Source: Ursus arctos (Eukaryota; Chordata; Mammalia; Carnivora; Ursidae). From it: a DNA stretch of 64,000 nucleotides. Shown here in pieces: positions 1 through 10,604 of this stretch. Numbering within the stretch: position 1 is the stretch's first letter; each line of letters opens with the position of its first letter. The stretch lies in the NCBI RefSeq assembly GCF_023065955.2, contig NW_026622808.1, forward strand, positions 34,794,475 through 34,858,474, written 5' to 3'. Below the pieces are notes generated by a model. That model saw only the letters and a list, made by a program, of their open reading frames with translations, made no database searches and had not been told where the DNA came from. The position numbers and the translations under genes were made by a program.

Positions 1-475
1 CAGTCCAGAGTTGCCCGTACCTATGCGGTTGCTCCCAAGTGAAGGGTCATCTCTGGGAACATGGATGGCTCTGAATGTGTAAGCAGGCACGTGGGCATGG
101 ATGTATCTGTGGTCTCGGAGGCAGGAGTAGGAGGTGTGAGTGCCCCGTAGTAGAGCAGCTGGAGGAAGAGGCTGGAGCCAGCATGGGGAGGCTGAACCGG
201 CAGAGGAAGGGGTGCAACCGAACAGGAAAGCCTATAGGAGAAGCCCATCTAATGGATTACCCTCCACCAGATTACGTCTCTTGATTCCTGAGGTTTTTCC
301 TCTGGATTTCACCTCCTTAGTCTGTCACTGCAAGAGAAAGAGGAAGAAGAAAAGACAGACCCTAGAGACAAGAACCCAGATAGACAGAGACACACCTGTT
401 GCATGTGGGTGATGAGCAGAAACCCATGGAGAGAGGAAGGAGACAGAGAGAGGCCAAGGCAGGCCAGCAGCCCTG

Positions 476-488
476 CCCCCCCCCCCCC
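476..488. repeat. Poly(C) run in ABHD14B 3' UTR
   Basis: Thirteen consecutive C on the plus strand (poly-G in the transcript), 15 nt past the ABHD14B stop codon. Probably length-polymorphic. Confidence 0.8.
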
Positions 489-502
489 AGCAGGGCTGGG
501 TC

Positions 503-2754
503 TCATGCTAGCCCCTGCAGGAAATCCAGCAGCCCTGTGTGCCACTCCTCAGGTTTGTCAAGGTAGCAGGGGTGCCCTGCCCCCTCCACGACCAACACCC
601 GGTGGTTGGGCAGCTGCTTCAGGTGCTCAAAGCTGGTCAGACCCATGGGGTCCTGGTCTCCATATACTATAAGAGTTGAGGTCTAGAGAAACGAAAGGGA
701 AACAGTAAACAGCGATCTGCCACACCAGCCCCAACCTCCTAGAGGTCACTTCAGTCTGTCCGTGGGGTCACCCCGAATGAGGGGGAGAGACAAGCTGGCC
801 CAGTGGGTGGTATAAGAGGCCCCAGCTCCTGGGGGACAGAGGCATGGATTTTTGTCTGCCCCGGCACATAGTTTAGCACAGACCAAAGCACAGTAATCTG
901 CTGCTAAGTAAACCAAAAGGGCAGAGTTTGGTAGTCTAGCTCCCCCCAGAAGCCACCCCTTGGTTACCCTGCCGCCAGGTAAGGAAAGGCCCCAGAATGG
1001 ACCCTTTCTTGCTTGTGGCAGGGGCATCTCAGCCTCCCACACAGGGATACCTTCACACTGGCATAGTCCGAAGCATTGATTTTGTCAGTGCAGATGGGGG
1101 CCACTGGCACATAGCCCCGGAGCTGGGAGCCAGGGGCCGTGAGGAAGGGCAGGGAGTACATGCCACTCAACGATGGGCTGATCACAACAGGAGAACCCAG
1201 GTCCAAGGCGTCCACCACAGCTGCCAGGAAGCTGCTGGGGACCAGCTCCCCAATAGGGGCAGGGGCTGCTGCTTCCTTGGAGCGCCCCAGGCCTGCAGGG
1301 ATTCGGGTGTGAGAAAGACAAGGGCATTGAGTGGGAAAATGGAAGAGACAGTCCCTTCCTCCAGGAAGCCCTCCTAGGTCAATATCTCTGTGCCAGGTTC
1401 TAGCAGCACACAGAGTGCCCAAGTTTATTCCTACAGCAGCCTAGATCTGTCATTTCTGTGGCAAGCATGAGGCATTTCCCTCTACATCTGTGCCCATCTC
1501 TGCCAGTGGTAGAGTGTCCTGGAAAGGACCAGGCTCTGAGGTGCAACGCAGCTGGGGCCAAGTCTCGATTTTCCACTTAACTATCTATGTAACCTTAGGA
1601 AAGTCTCCTCACCCCTCTCTCGGCTGCTCAGTTTCCCCGTCTGTTAAAGGAGACAACAAAAATATCTACCATTTCAGATTGCATTGAAAATTAAGTGAGT
1701 TAACTGCTTAAGAGGCACCTGTCCCAGGGTTGGCAGGGTGGACAGTGGCTGAGGACCTGGCTCTCTACCCGTGTACCTCCCCTCCAATCAGTCAGGCCCC
1801 ACCTTCCTCAAATAGATTAGCTCAAGACCTTCACCTGGAAGGTCAGTCCAACCCACCATCCGAACCAATCCCATCTGGGCCTGAAGGCCCACACTTGGGC
1901 ACTGAAACCATGCCAGCCATGGCCCGTGAGGGAAACAGGTCAACTATGGGGTCATACTTTGCTCCATGGGCTGGGGCCTACCAGTCCAGGTTATGACGGC
2001 CAATCTGGGGCTACCCCTGCCTTACTCCAGAACCCAGTTCAGGACTTGTACCTGGGATCCTGACTGCGGGCTTAGCCACTCGCCAGGCCCAGCCCCGCCC
2101 TCACATGTGTCAGGAGACTCAGTCTCACTCCTTAGGGCTTCCAACAGAGCCTATCTTTACGGCTCTGTCAAAAGATTTTAATTCCACTTGGCTGAGCACC
2201 GATTCTTAGATGCTGGGTACTGGCCACATATGCACGTAATCTCAGTCCGTTCTCATTAGAGCCAACCCCCAAAATCTATATCTCCCATTACAGATGAGGA
2301 AACAGAGGCACTGAGATACTGCCCCAGGCAACCTGGTTAGAAGCAGCTGGACAGTGTCCAGACCACATCCGGATAGAGACAGGAGAAACTGGAAGGCCCT
2401 TGTCGAGGGCACGGCACCCTGTGAAGCCCAGGGTTGGGGGCGGGGGGTGGGCCCTAGCCTGGCTAGGTCCTCCCAATGCCCCAGCGCCCAGTCCCCCGGT
2501 GAGGCCCCCACAACCCCGGTCCGGAAGCTTGCCCCGGAAGTACCTGGCAGGTCCAGGGCCACAGCCCGGTAGCCAGCCTGAGCCAGCCGGTGCAGCGTGC
2601 CCAGGTTCTGCCAGGTCTCGGAGGAGAAGCGGATGCCATGCAACAGCAGGACCGAGAAGCGGGCAGCCTGCCCAGCGCCTGGCCGAGCCTGTCGGAAGAA
2701 GAGGCTCTGGCCCTGTACCTGGACGGTGCCCTCGTGAAGCTCCACACCCGCCAT
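503..2754 (-). CDS. ABHD14B: ABHD14B, alpha/beta-hydrolase protein-lysine deacetylase (complete CDS, 3 coding exons)
   Basis: Coding exons on the minus strand are 2754-2544, 1292-1051 and 682-503 (TGA at 505-503). They join to 633 nt, or 210 residues, the same length as human ABHD14B. Junctions follow GT/AG, with phase 1 after Asp-Leu-Pro-G and phase 0 after Ser-Val-Lys. The fold is a single-domain alpha/beta-hydrolase. The oxyanion-side motif LLLHG is near residues 36-40, the nucleophile is Ser111 in SPSLSG, and Asp162 in YGDQD and His188 in GAGHPCYL complete the triad at the human positions. The human enzyme is cytosolic/nuclear, was first described as CCG1-interacting factor B, and is reported to move acetyl groups from protein lysines to CoA. 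There is no signal peptide. The start ATG has G at -3 and G at +4. At least one upstream non-coding exon is expected toward the CpG island near 3.4-3.9 kb. No AATAAA-type signal lies downstream, so the 3' UTR probably leaves the window. Confidence 0.96.
1560..1720 (+). repeat. MIR SINE relic in ABHD14B intron
   Basis: Diverged MIR core pattern: a 'taaccttagg' segment, then pyrimidine-rich 'cagtttccccgtctgttaaa', then an AT-rich tail. It lies in the intron between coding exons 1 and 2 of ABHD14B, antisense to the gene. Ends are approximate. Confidence 0.6.
2225..2345 (-). repeat. MIR SINE relic
   Basis: Contains the reverse MIR core 'cattacagatgaggaaacag' followed by a degraded 'gcaacctggttag'-type segment. 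It is intronic in ABHD14B, just beyond the first coding exon. Ends are approximate. Confidence 0.6.
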
Positions 2755-3029
2755 CCCTGCCGCTGTACCGGTGAAGCACCTGTGGTTCAAGGCCAGACTG
2801 AGAAGGAGCCACAGAACACCCTGCCCACATGGGCCAGAGAGGCTGCCAGGAGAGGGCAGGCGTCCCTCCGGGAGCAGCAAGGAGGGACCAGAACCCTCCA
2901 TGTGCTTTCAGATGAGGAAGCCAGAGTGTCATTTATGCTTCTGCCACTCAATGGTGTGGCATTGGGCTTCGGTTTCCCCTTCTGAAATAAGAAGCAATAA
3001 AACCTACCTCAAGAACTAAGGAGTTAATA

Positions 3030-3053
3030 AAAAGAGAGAGAGAGAGAGAGAGA
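3030..3053 (+). repeat. (GA)n microsatellite
   Basis: About 12 uninterrupted GA units between ABHD14B coding exon 1 and its CpG island. Confidence 0.85.
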
Positions 3054-3089
3054 GTTGACAAGTGAGGGTGCCCACCCTTAGAACTCAAT

Positions 3090-3275
3090 ACATGGAGCTC
3101 GGAGCTCCCATTATGATTACTGTCCTCACTGTTACTCTCCTTTTCTACAAATGGGGATAATACAATAGTACTCAGCTCATAGGTGGTGGGTGGGATTAAC
3201 TGAGCTCAACCCGTAAAACGCTGGACACCGTTCCTAGCACACAGTGAGCATAATAAATGCTCAATCAACAGTGAA
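3090..3275 (+). repeat. MIR SINE relic
   Basis: MIR-like series: 'ctacaaatggggataatac', 'gattaactgagctcaa', then 'tagcacacagtgagcataataaatgctcaatc'. Ends are approximate. It lies in the presumed 5' intron of ABHD14B. Confidence 0.6.
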
Positions 3276-3369
3276 TAGCTATTTTGCTCATTGACCTCTT
3301 CCTCTTCAAGGCACTGTTACAGTTTGTAAGTTGGCACTGCAGGCCGGAGGGGGTTGGGGTTGGAGTTAA

Positions 3370-3890
3370 AAACCCATTTTCCGGAGGCGGAAGCTGGAAC
3401 GCAGCGCTGGGAAAGGCTTTGGAGTTCCGGCCCGCAAGGAATGCGGAGTACCCAGCGCGCTGCGCGCTGGGGCCCAACGCTCTGACGCCGTGGTCAGGGG
3501 CACCGTCATCGGCGCCGCGGCGGCTCGCTCGGTCCCCTCCGCGGACTTCGGTTCTGGCTCGCTGGGCCCGGTAAGGCGCACGCGGAAAGGGTGGGGGCAG
3601 ACCCGAGGAGGGGACCGGGGGAGCCGAGATGGGAAGGGGAGGAACTTGGGCTAGGTGGGGGTGGACTCTCACTGGACAGAAGAAAGAGAGGGTCGGGGGG
3701 CGCAGGGCCGGTACCTGGGGAGCTGCGTAGGCTCGCGAAGATAAGAGGCAGGCGAGTGCTGGCGGCGACTGGGGCTCGGGGCAGGGAAGCGTGGAAGTGG
3801 CCCGGCCGAGGGCGGGGACCAGGCCGTGCTGCGTGGTGCCCTCTAGTGGCCACAAGCCGTCGCAGAGCCGGTAGCGGCCGCTAGATCTTT
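3370..3890 (-). promoter_or_regulatory. CpG island, probable ABHD14B promoter and 5' UTR exon
   Basis: Dense CpG and GC-rich sequence lies immediately upstream of ABHD14B coding exon 1 in the minus-strand sense, separated from the ATG by about 0.6 kb of repeat-bearing sequence. A possible minus-strand donor (CCAG|GTACCG) falls near 3717. A strong plus-strand donor-like CCCG|GTAAGG falls at 3570/3571, so divergent transcription is possible. Exact TSS and exon 1 ends cannot be fixed from sequence alone. Confidence 0.65.
3837..3850 (-). promoter_or_regulatory. CTCF-type motif
   Basis: The minus strand reads CCACTAGAGGGCAC, matching the CTCF core CCASYAGRKGGCRS at every position. It sits at the edge of the CpG island between ABHD14B and ABHD14A. 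Occupancy is inferred. Confidence 0.55.
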
Positions 3891-4619
3891 TCTTGTCCCA
3901 GCGGCCTCGGTTTCCCCGAGCCCCTCGGCCGCATCTGCTCCGAGCACCCGATTGGGTGCGGCCCCAGCAACCTGCCCCAGATGCACATGATGCGGCGTGA
4001 GGAGAAGGGTTCGTGGGGTCTCATCCCTGCTGCTCCCTCCTCTTCCCCACCCTGCTCATCCCTGGCCTTGACCGCCCAGGCCCAGAGTTGTGCGCAGGCA
4101 CGCAGTGAAGCCAGACAGCTTTGAGTGCGAGACTCTACCAAAGTCCAGCCAGATGACCTCGACCGATTTCACAGCGTCTCCGAGCCTATTTCCCGGCCTG
4201 TAGAATGGGTGTGATGTTGCCTGTTTGGCAGGGGGTCTATAACGGAGTGAGTCCTGCGTGCCCTGAGCTGCCTCCCTGTACCCGGCCTGGCGTTGGCCAC
4301 ACATCGCCCACCAGGACAGGTGCCATAAAGAGCAGTGAAAGAGGCACAGGCCACCCTGGGCTGTGACCGAGTGCGTGCGCCTGTGTATTTGTAGGGGTTG
4401 GGGCAGCGGTTGGACCGAGACCTGGAGCTGCCAAATAAAAATAATATCTGACACTGAACAGCGAGGCCTCCTCTCCAGACACTGCTAAGGCTTCACCCAT
4501 CTTTTGTGGTGCTTAAGACAATCCTTATCCTTAACCCCACTGTACGGACGAGGGACTGACCGACGATAGAGATGGTCTGGTGGGAAGAAGCCGGTGGCTG
4601 TCCCCTCGCCCTCGGGCTG

Positions 4620-4960
4620 AGAACAATCCGGAAAATCTGGACAGTGGGCCGGGCCTACGCGCTTTCGGGCGCCGCCTGGAGTTCCCCCTGCGTGGGTTTA
4701 GGAGGTGCTGGGCCTGCGACTGCGCACTGCGCAAGCGCGCCTCCTGGGCCGGGCGCTCCGCCGCCGAGTCCCGGCCGCAGCCTGCAGAGCGGCGGAGCGC
4801 TGCGCAATGGTCGCGGCGCTGTTTGGCTGCTGGTTCCGCGTGGGCGGGGCCCGCCCTGGGATGTCCGGCCCGGTCATCCCGATCGGCCCGGTGAGTGTCC
4901 CCGGGGAGTGAAGACTGCAGGGTGCCCGGGGGCGGGCCATCCTGGCTCCGCCCCTTGCCC
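4620..4960 (+). promoter_or_regulatory. CpG island promoter of ABHD14A
   Basis: CpG-rich block enclosing ABHD14A exon 1. An NRF1-like palindrome TGCGCAAGCGCG (4728-4739) sits about 70 bp upstream of the ATG; it differs from YGCGCAYGCGCR at one central base. No TATA box is visible, consistent with a dispersed housekeeping promoter. The TSS is probably between about 4650 and 4790. Confidence 0.7.
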
Positions 4961-7900
4961 CGGGAGCCCTGGGGCAGAGTCCTGTGGGAGTGGCAGGCGC
5001 GAGTGTGCCTATGTTGGTGTGTTGTGTGTGCGTGCAGGCGTTCGTCTGCGTGCCTTCTGGGGGGTCTGGATGTGTGTCGATGTGGTGTGTGTCTGTTTCC
5101 ACGTGCCTATGTTGGGGGTGGGCGTCGGTCTGGACGCTCGTGTCTGTGTTTGTCTGCTGTGTGCATTTCTGTGCACATGTGATTTTGAGGGTATCACCTG
5201 TGTGTGTACTTCTGAGGCTATGTGTGTCTGTGTGTCTGTTTGCCTGTACATGTGTACACGCTTCTTGTATGCATGCGTAGTTTTAGGATTGTGTATATGA
5301 CTGTGTGCTGGAAATTTGAGGGTCTGCATGATTTTGAAAGCATTGTATGTGCCTGTCCATCTGCTTTCCTGACGGCTGTGCGCCTGATTTTGAGGGTATG
5401 TATTTCCAGGGATCGATCGATTGCTCACAGGCCAAGCGTGTCTGCCTGTCCCTGTCGCGCCAGGAATAGCTTGTGCCAAAGAAAAGCATATGGGGACAAG
5501 ACTCGATGTTTGTGTGCACGTGTGTACGTGTGTCACTGTCCACACGTATGCCAAGGAACTAAGTTGGGTACAGCTAACCCGACCCCACGCCTTATCTGGT
5601 ATCGGTAGCGAATGCTGGCTTGCGGGCTAGCTGCCCACCACCATCGTAGTCTAGTGCGCTAGCTGCCTCGGTTGCCAAGGCAACGGCCAAAGCCCCGCCT
5701 CTGCCTGGCGGCAGGCTAGCCGCAAGAAGAGGGCAGCATGGGTTCTCACGGGTGGGAACCTATGCTAAAGCCGAGTGGGACGTTGCTGTTCGTGGTCTGA
5801 AGGAGGAGAAGAGCGGCCTCTTCCTCCCTTCACCTCCTGGCTCTCCATCAGCGCCAGAGGGGCTGCCACTGCCCACCCATCCCCCCGACTGGGACCCTGG
5901 GGGTGGGGGCTTGGGAAACACCCTCAAATCTCCCAGGAGAGGGGGGTGGTGCCCAATATGGGTTTCCAGCTGGGCCAGCACCCAGTTAGCACCCAATAAA
6001 GATGTGTTTACTGGAATCTGGGAATAAGGCAGGTGTACTCATCCTAGGCCGGAGAAATGATGACAGGTCAGCCCTGGGTCAAGTCCACTGTATTCCCGAA
6101 ATATCACAGGAAACTTGAGAGGGCTGATGCAAGGTGAGCCTTTTCCCCATTTTACTGACAAGCTGAAGACACACAGCCAGGAAGTGGCAAAGCAGTCTCA
6201 AAGCCAGGGCTAACCCTTCTGTTTGGGTCCTGGGTCCTGATGTCTGTCCTCTGGACAGGCGAAGGACCCAGACTGCAGGAGTCCGTGAAGCAGGTCATGA
6301 AGCTGGGGTTGAGGGGAGCATTCATCTCTCCAACCTCCATTTCTACGTATACCATGCCCCTCCCTGGCCCCATTCATTCCCCTCATGCCTCAGCGTTTCT
6401 CCATCTCAGATATTCTCCATGACCTTCCTCCCACTTAATATCAGCTGAGATAGAGCATTGAATATTTCCATCAATTGGAAAACACATTCTGATTTAAGCA
6501 GTATTACAGGAAATGTGATTTTAAAAAAAGAAGAACCATTTCCAAACATACCAGTGGGAGGGGGCTTTACACATAGTCTTTCACTTTTTTTTTTTTTAAG
6601 ATTTTATTTGTTTATGAGAGAGAGAGAGGGAGCACAAGCAGGGAGAGCAGCAGGCAGTGGGAGAAGCAGGCTTCTTGCTGAGCAAGGAGCCTGATGTGGG
6701 ACTCAATCCAGGACCCTGGGATCATGACCTGAGCTGAAGGCAGATGCTTAACCGACTGAGCCACCCAGGCATCCTTAGTCTTTCACTTTTGATGACTCTC
6801 ACTACTCTGTCCACCAGCAAGGCTCCAGCTCATCCCTCACCTCCCTGGCCCATGGTTTCTTCCTTGGCAAGCTGAGTGTAACCTGGTGGTTAGCAGCCCA
6901 GCTCTGTGTTCAAATCCCAGTTCCTCTACTTGCTACTCTGCATTTTGGGCGAAAGAATTTACCTCTCTGCGCCTGTTTCCTCATCTGCAAGAGAACTAGA
7001 ATCATATCTGCTCCCAGTGTTCTCGTGTGGATTCATGAGCCCTCGTACGTGAAGGGCCAAGCACAGGGTCTGGCTGTCATAAGCACCTGATGAATAGAAG
7101 TGGTTTTAGCTGGCACAGTGATGATGGCAGTCATTGAGCGTGCTGTGTCTCCAGGGACATCTCCGATGCTCCTTCCCAGGCTGCAGGGTATCTGAGCCCC
7201 GGCCCTGGCATGTGGAGTAATTGGATATGAACCCTCAGACCCCTGCCCAGAGCAGGAGAAAGGGCAAGGGCTGAGCTGGTCCTCTGCTGGGGGCTTTTGG
7301 GTGGGGTTTGGGGATGGGGTCCAGGGGACCTGGTGGGGACACAGCCCCAGCCTCTTCTTCCTCTCCTCTCCTCCAGACTGTGGTACAGACCTCCATGAGC
7401 CGGTCCCAGGTAGCCCTGCTGGGCCTGGGCCTGCTGCTCATGCTGCTACTGTACGTGGGGCTGCCAGGCCCCCCTGAGCAGACCTCCTGGCTCTGGGGAG
7501 GCCCCAATGTCACAATCCTGGCTGGTCTCACCCCTGGCAACTCCCCCATCTTTTACCGCGAGGTGCTGCCACACCACCGGGCACGCAGGTGGGTGCTGAC
7601 CTCAGGGTGTAGTGGAAGGACTAGGTCCAAGGGGAGTCCCCCTGTGGGACCCCAGCTCAAGTCAGGGTGCTCAGGGCCTGGGAGGGCAGTGGGAGAAGCC
7701 TAGAAAGAAAGAATGGCGGGCCACTCCCAGCCCCCTGGGACACACACTCCCCTGTGTGCCCACAGGGTGGACGTGGTGCTACTCCACGGAAAGGCCTTTA
7801 ACTCCCACACATGGGAGCAGCTGGGCACACTGCAGCTGCTGGCGCGGAGGGGCTACCGGGCCGTGGCCCTTGACCTCCCAGGTGAGAGCCCCCACTCCAG

Positions 7901-9629
7901 GGTCTAGGGAGGCAACATCCAGCAGGTACAAGGGGGCAGCTTCCCAGAGGGAGGACTTGGAGGGGTAGAAAAGCCTTAAGGTATGGCTGGGGCGGGGGGA
8001 TTTAGACCCCAATGTCTGGACAAGCAGTGGCAGGTCGCAACACGAGATGGCAATACTAAAAGGTCTGCGTCTTTATTTTCCACCTTGAGAACTAGAATTT
8101 GGACTGTTGCATGTCGCAGAGCAAATAGAAAGGTGACTCACTTCACAAGCACTTGCATGGAGAGATCTCACTGGACTTTTAATGACAAACGAGGTAGCTT
8201 TTCGTTTTTTTAGCTTTGCAAATGATTTATGCTATCATTCTTGTCTTTAAAAATCAAGCAAGAGTGACACCCTCAGAGACCCATGCCACATTTCTCTCCC
8301 AGCAGTTTGGGGGTACCCAACCCCGTCTGGGCATTTCCATATATAGAAAAACAGACAATACGCAGGATTGTGTGGTGAGGTTAGACACATGACTGGTGTC
8401 CTGTCTGCTTAGCACATCTACCCGCAGCTTGGTTCTCTCCCCCTACACCACATCTCAAAGAGCAGGCCAGTCACCGTGAACCCCCTGTCTGTACTGTGTG
8501 CCATCAGGAGGGACAGGTTTGATCTGCCCACTCCTCCACTGGTGGTTATGTAAGTTGACTTAGAGTTTTCAGGGTCAGTGGAAATGCCGGAGGCACGAAG
8601 CTGAAGCAACTTTGGACATGTTTCTTTGAGCATGGAGGTACTAATTTCTGTAAGGTAACTACCAAGGACAATTGATGGGTCAAAGGATGCACATTTTTAA
8701 AACAATGACAAATACTACCTTACCCCCTAAATATGCTACATGATTTATCCTCCTGTCAGTCATGGATGAAAGTGCCCATTTCCCCGCATCTTTCCCCAAC
8801 ACTGCAGATTGTCAGTCTTTTTAGTTTTGCCACTCTAATGAATGAGAGATGCTTTTCTAGCAGACCTATCCCATTACAACGAGTAGCTTCTGGGAAGTTT
8901 GGGGTAACACTGCCGTGTGCTTTGGCTCTTTCCCCCACTGTGGTGGGCAGGAAGTCGTGAGTTCCTTTCCAGCCTCCCTCAGCCGGTGTCTCCTGCTGTT
9001 CCCAGGATTTGGGAACTCGGCACCTTCCAAGGAGGCCAGCACAGAGGCAGGGCGGGCGGAGCTGCTGGAGCGAGCGCTGCGGGACCTGGAGGTGCGCAAT
9101 GCCGTACTGGTGAGCCCCTCTCTGAGTGGCCGCTACGCCCTGCCTTTCTTGATCCGAGGCCACCACCAGCTGCGTGGATTTGTGCCCATTGCACCCGCCT
9201 CCACCCAGAACTACACCCAGGAACAGTTCTGGGCCGTGAAGGTACTGGAGGGACGGTTTCCAAAGGTCAGGCTTCCTATCCCTGGCTCGAGTCAAGGGGG
9301 GAAAGGACTCAGGTCTCACTTGGAGGACACATGGCCTCATCTGGATAGAAAGAGATGGGGTGTTTGGGAAAGATTTCCTAAGGAGGCGGCTAGAGGGTCC
9401 GTCCCCATCAGGCCCCAGGATCACAGCCCCTTGCCTTGCCCTGCAGACCCCGACTCTCATCCTGTATGGGGAGCTGGACCGTATCCTGGCTCGGGAGTCA
9501 CTGCGGCAGCTCCGCCACCTGCCCAACCACTCCGTGGTGAAGCTGCGTGACGCAGGCCATGCCTGCTACCTCCACAAGCCGCAAGACTTCCACCTTGTCC
9601 TCCTTGCCTTCCTTGACCGCCTGCCTTGA
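4807..9629 (+). CDS. ABHD14A: ABHD14A, membrane-anchored alpha/beta-hydrolase (complete CDS, 5 exons)
   Basis: Exons are 4807-4890, 7377-7588, 7766-7881, 9006-9241 and 9447-9629 (TGA 9627-9629). All junctions are GT/AG and in frame, giving 831 nt and 276 residues. A hydrophobic signal-anchor spans about residues 40-57, followed by a lumenal-type hydrolase domain. [12 protein letters not shown] starts near 104. The nucleophile is Ser176 in SPSLSG, with Asp227 in YGELD and His254 in DAGHACYL. N-glycosylation sequons are at Asn72, Asn206 and Asn243. Human ABHD14A is 271 aa; the five extra residues here lie in exon 1 around residues 18-23. The mouse orthologue (Dorz1) was reported as a gene downstream of Zic1 in cerebellar granule neurons; its substrate is unknown. 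The ATG has G at -3 and +4. It is a divergent paralogous neighbour of ABHD14B. Confidence 0.96.
4990..5290 (+). repeat. Degenerate TG-rich simple repeat in ABHD14A intron 1
   Basis: Imperfect tgtgtg/tgcgtg/tgtctg runs with no perfect array longer than about 10 nt. This looks like an old, decayed (TG)n tract. It produces spurious Cys/Val-rich reading frames. Confidence 0.7.
5671..5684. promoter_or_regulatory. Perfect palindromic RFX X-box
   Basis: GTTGCCAAGGCAAC is a full inverted-repeat X-box (GTTGCC, 2-nt spacer, GGCAAC). It lies in ABHD14A intron 1 about 0.8 kb downstream of exon 1, within a short CpG-containing GC-rich patch (5640-5730). RFX factors bind such sites in ciliary and other promoters; function here is inferred. 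Confidence 0.6.
6135..6225 (-). repeat. MIR SINE relic
   Basis: 'ccattttactgacaagctgaag' and 'cacacagccaggaagtggc' match the reverse MIR core. It is in ABHD14A intron 1. Ends are approximate. Confidence 0.55.
6585..6775 (-). mobile_element. SINEC (tRNA-Lys-derived) insertion in ABHD14A intron 1
   Basis: Reverse-orientation element: a T run at 6585-6597 (poly-A tail), the AGATTTTATTTGTTTATGAGAG tail module, a body with 'gcctgatgtgggactcaatccaggaccc', and a tRNA-like head ending 'gagccacccaggcatcc'. A perfect 15-bp target-site duplication (TAGTCTTTCACTTTT) occurs at 6574-6588 and 6776-6790. Confidence 0.95.
6865..7115 (+). repeat. MIR SINE relic, near full length
   Basis: Ordered MIR features: 'gtggttagcagcccagctctgtgttcaaatccc', 'cctctctgcgcctgtttcctcatctgcaa', 'ctgtcataagcacctgatgaatag'. 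It ends about 260 bp before ABHD14A exon 2. Confidence 0.7.
8640..8880 (+). repeat. Old L1M-type LINE fragment in ABHD14A intron 3
   Basis: Resembles the ancient L1M 3' segment: 'gatgggtcaaaggatgcacatttttaa', then 'gaaagtgcccatttccccgcatctttccccaacactg', 'gtcagtctttttagttttgcca'. It ends about 130 bp before exon 4. The AT-rich stretch 8030-8640 may be part of the same element but is not recognisable. Confidence 0.55.
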
Positions 9630-9774
9630 GTTCCCCCACTGACCAGGGCCCAGGCTTGGCCTGAGCTTGGAGAGTCTGGACCAGGGCCCCACCAGGGAGG
9701 CAGCCCCTGGGATTGGAGGTTGGAGGCCAGAGGGCCAGGCCCAGTTGAGACCTCTTATTTCATCTCACAGGCAC

Positions 9775-9780
9775 AATAAA
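9775..9780 (+). promoter_or_regulatory. ABHD14A polyadenylation signal
   Basis: AATAAA lies 146 nt after the ABHD14A stop, followed by a T-rich stretch. The cleavage site is probably near 9795-9805, giving a short 3' UTR. Confidence 0.85.
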
Positions 9781-9919
9781 AAATGCACTTTTTTGTCATG
9801 CCTGAGGAGTGACAGGTCCTGTTTCCTGGCGTTGTGGCGGGTGGGGTGGGAGTGGGAGGCAAATCCAGGGCTGCTTTGGGGCTGGGAGCTGGAAGGAGGC
9901 TTCAGCAACCTGGGAAGGC

Positions 9920-10090
9920 TAAGAACATGGGCTGCTTTCTAGCCGGCTGCCCGAACCACTCTGTGACTCAGTTTCCTCACCTGTAAAATGGGCATGATGG
10001 TAATACCTGGCTCAAAATTTGGTTTTCAAATTGACTCAGTCTGGGTAAATGGAGCACTTGTCCACACGGGGCTTGAGGGGGTCAGGGCGA
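9920..10090 (+). repeat. MIR SINE relic
   Basis: Contains 'tgtgactcagtttcctcacctgtaaaatgggcatgatggtaatacct', the MIR core. It lies between ABHD14A and ACY1. Confidence 0.7.
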
Positions 10091-10604
10091 ATGGGTGTTA
10101 CTACTGCTGCGTGACCACTGGGGTTGGTGGAAAATCCTGGGTCTGGCAGTTGAGCGAGTCAGGAATGCAGGACCTATGGCCAAAGGGAACAGGATGTGTA
10201 GGGATGGAAGTGGCGACTGTGGTTTAACAATTAATATAGCACTGCCAAGCCTGCTTGCCCCCAGGTATATATGGGTGAGCAAGCAGATCAGACTTAAACC
10301 CCAGGAGGGTTGGGACAGAACCCCTACTCTCCCCTCCCAGCCTGCCTCTCTGGGCACAGAGGTTGAAGTTTTCAGCCCTGCTCCTCCCCACACTGACTCG
10401 GCCCATAGGGGTGAGTTCAGCAGGGGACAGACCTGGCTGAGAGTACAAAGGGCACCCAGGCACACGAGTGGGCAGCTGCAGCTGTGTGCAGCCTGGGGGT
10501 GGCCAGTGGGACACCTGTGCCTCTTTGTCCTCCCTCTCCGGTGGCTGTGGGAGAGCCAGGGAGCCTGGCACAGGGTCGGCCAAGAGTATGCCACGTGTAT
10601 GCTT

